Positions 62,722 through 64,000 of a stretch of DNA of 64,000 nt are shown here, piece by piece. Positions within the stretch are counted from its first letter, which is position 1; the number at the start of each line of letters is the position of its first letter. Below the pieces are notes generated by a model. That model had not been told where the DNA came from. It was given only the letters and a program-made list of their open reading frames with translations, and did not search any database. Origin of the DNA: Entrophospora sp. SA101 (Eukaryota > Glomeromycota > Glomeromycetes > Entrophosporales > Entrophosporaceae); contig CAUDNR010004411.1 of NCBI GenBank assembly GCA_958430865.1, forward strand, positions 52,148 to 116,147. Direction: 5' to 3'. The position numbers and the translations under genes are program-made.

Positions 62722-64000
62722 AATTAATATCATATATATATATTCAAAATAGCTAAAAATGTAATGGTTTTTTTAAATAATAAAATATCTAGTAAGATTT
62801 TTTGATTTCCTTCTATCTTTTTTTCCTTCGCATACTTTTACATCAAAATCTATCTAATATATTCAATCTCAAAATATCAAAGCTGAATTTCTTAAATAAA
62901 AATATCTTGCAAAATCTGTATTAATGTTAATTAATCCTAAAGGTTCAAATGTTAACTTTATAATTATGTACATGTTAATGCTCCAAATAATAAATATTGA
63001 TAGAAGTTTAATTTATTTCAACTGATAAAAAATACGCCTGTTATATGTATACCATAATCCAATACCCAAGTCCATTTATTATCTAAATAATATATAAAAT
63101 CAATCAATCATTCATTCAGTCAACCACCATATCTAACCAATCTGTTGCTCTCTTCTCTCAACCATCTTTTCAAAATGGCATTAAACAGTTCACAGATTGA
63201 TTGTCCCATGAAAGTGTCCTCTTCCAAAAACTATTATGGTTACAAATGCCACCATGCTTGCTAAAAGGTGATAATGTTATATATGCAAATATGTATTCAA
63301 TTGGGTTAGTTGAACCAAATTTTACACGTATTAATGATAATGAAGTTAATGAAATATTATTTGACATTTTCCTTTATTTTAGTAATTATTTGATCTCACA
63401 TTATCCTGTAAAAATGAAAAGGTTTTTTTAAACTTTTCAATAAAAAAAAATATGAAAGACAATAAAATATAAAATGTTCTTTTATTATTTTATTGGTAAC
63501 ATGTTGTAGTGAATGATAGAACAGAAATTTGATTTCAAACAAGAAACCTTTGGTCCAATTCAAATACTCCCTATGCCTGTTCTTTGTTACATGATCAATC
63601 CTAATTTTTATATACCTTTGATTTTATTGGCTCCAATGACCCTCCCCCCAATAAAATTTTAAAGGTAAATTTTAATTATTTTTTTTTCATGATCTACTTT
63701 ATACCTTTTAATTTTCATTAATGGAAACAAATATCTAACACAATCTTTAGACAATATAAATATTGAAACATATTATTACGGAGGCTTTTAATTGACAAGA
63801 TCCTAAAGAGTATGGAGGCATGGAATTTTATATATATAATCTTCAGAAGCTACAAACTAATATAATTTTTTGTGTAATTGTTATATATGTTTTGTGTTAG
63901 AGCAATTATTAAAATATTAAAGAATTCCATTTTTAAACCAAAAATTTAGCATTTAAGAAAAATATGTGAATAATTAGCTTTGCAAAAAAAAAAATTTGGC
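62722..64000. other. Terminal intergenic stretch
   Basis: AT-rich. A short frame at 63175-63264 begins MALNSSQIDCPMKVSSSK and is overlapped by another open frame continuing to 63431 (with MYSIGLVEPNFTRINDNEV). Neither is long or recognisable; together they could be a small decayed gene. Nothing else seen. Confidence 0.4.

Noticed and set aside
63170..63431. Overlapping short frames near the right end
   Set aside because: Weakly protein-like but too short, with no splice-consistent join or recognisable family.
1..64000. CRISPR array, bacterial operons or riboswitches
   Set aside because: The window is eukaryotic with spliced genes, and no regularly spaced repeat-spacer structure was seen.

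Overview
The window is eukaryotic nuclear DNA. It is very AT-rich, with genes split by many short introns (mostly 60-100 bp, GT...AG), long AT-rich intergenic stretches, tri-nucleotide runs encoding Asn/Asp/Ser tracts, and remnants of DNA transposons. The gene set is fungal: a trehalose-6-phosphate phosphatase, a fungal-type SYT1-like Sec7-PH ARF exchange factor, Mcd4, an Nbp2/Skb5-like SH3 protein, mitochondrial acetohydroxyacid reductoisomerase and mitoribosomal mL40. Base composition, intron density and transposon load would suit an early-diverging filamentous fungus such as an arbuscular mycorrhizal (Glomeromycotina) species. That placement is inference; no marker gene here proves it.

Layout, left to right. 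(1) 83-7211: Tps2-like trehalose phosphatase (12 exons, minus) and a small PRL/PTP4A-type prenylated phosphatase (4 exons, minus). (2) 7212-19177: a gene-poor, repeat-rich block. It holds hairpins, a broken copy of the mL40 gene fused to a decayed DUF7869-type transposase-like gene with an internal 454-bp tandem duplication, a 727-bp assembly gap, a truncated animal-type haem peroxidase, and an unrecognised multi-exon minus-strand gene. (3) 20088-22142: kynurenine/glutamine-type aminotransferase (7 exons, minus) with two possible starts, the longer adding a mitochondrial-type leader. (4) 25543-33639: a Tudor-like low-complexity protein, the intact intronless mL40 gene and the Nbp2-like SH3 protein, all plus strand. 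(5) 37309-43274: Mcd4 (13 exons, minus) and, divergent from it, ribosomal protein eS7 (4 exons, plus). (6) 47347-56503: a 12-exon minus-strand gene whose splice phases join two Myb repeats to a Sec7-PH ARF-GEF, and, divergent from it, the AP-1 mu subunit (8 exons, plus). (7) 59642-62721: ketol-acid reductoisomerase and a GNAT acetyltransferase (plus).

For nine genes the spliced lengths derived by hand are exact multiples of three with one long open frame (Tps2 784 aa, PRL 182, aminotransferase 430 or 484, Tudor-like 555, Mcd4 1014, Myb-Sec7-PH 1372, AP-1 mu 434, reductoisomerase 419, GNAT 192). eS7 (192 aa) and the SH3 protein (237 aa) also close correctly. Most genes are housekeeping and unrelated to one another. 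The only thematic link is membrane traffic: an ARF-GEF and AP-1 mu, whose recruitment depends on ARF, face each other across a 2-kb divergent region.

The most unusual observations are the apparent Myb-Sec7-PH gene fusion, the mL40 pseudogene copy abutting a transposase-like gene, several short inverted-repeat elements flanked by TA, and a degenerate tRNA-Leu(CAA)-like fold next to interspersed repeats.
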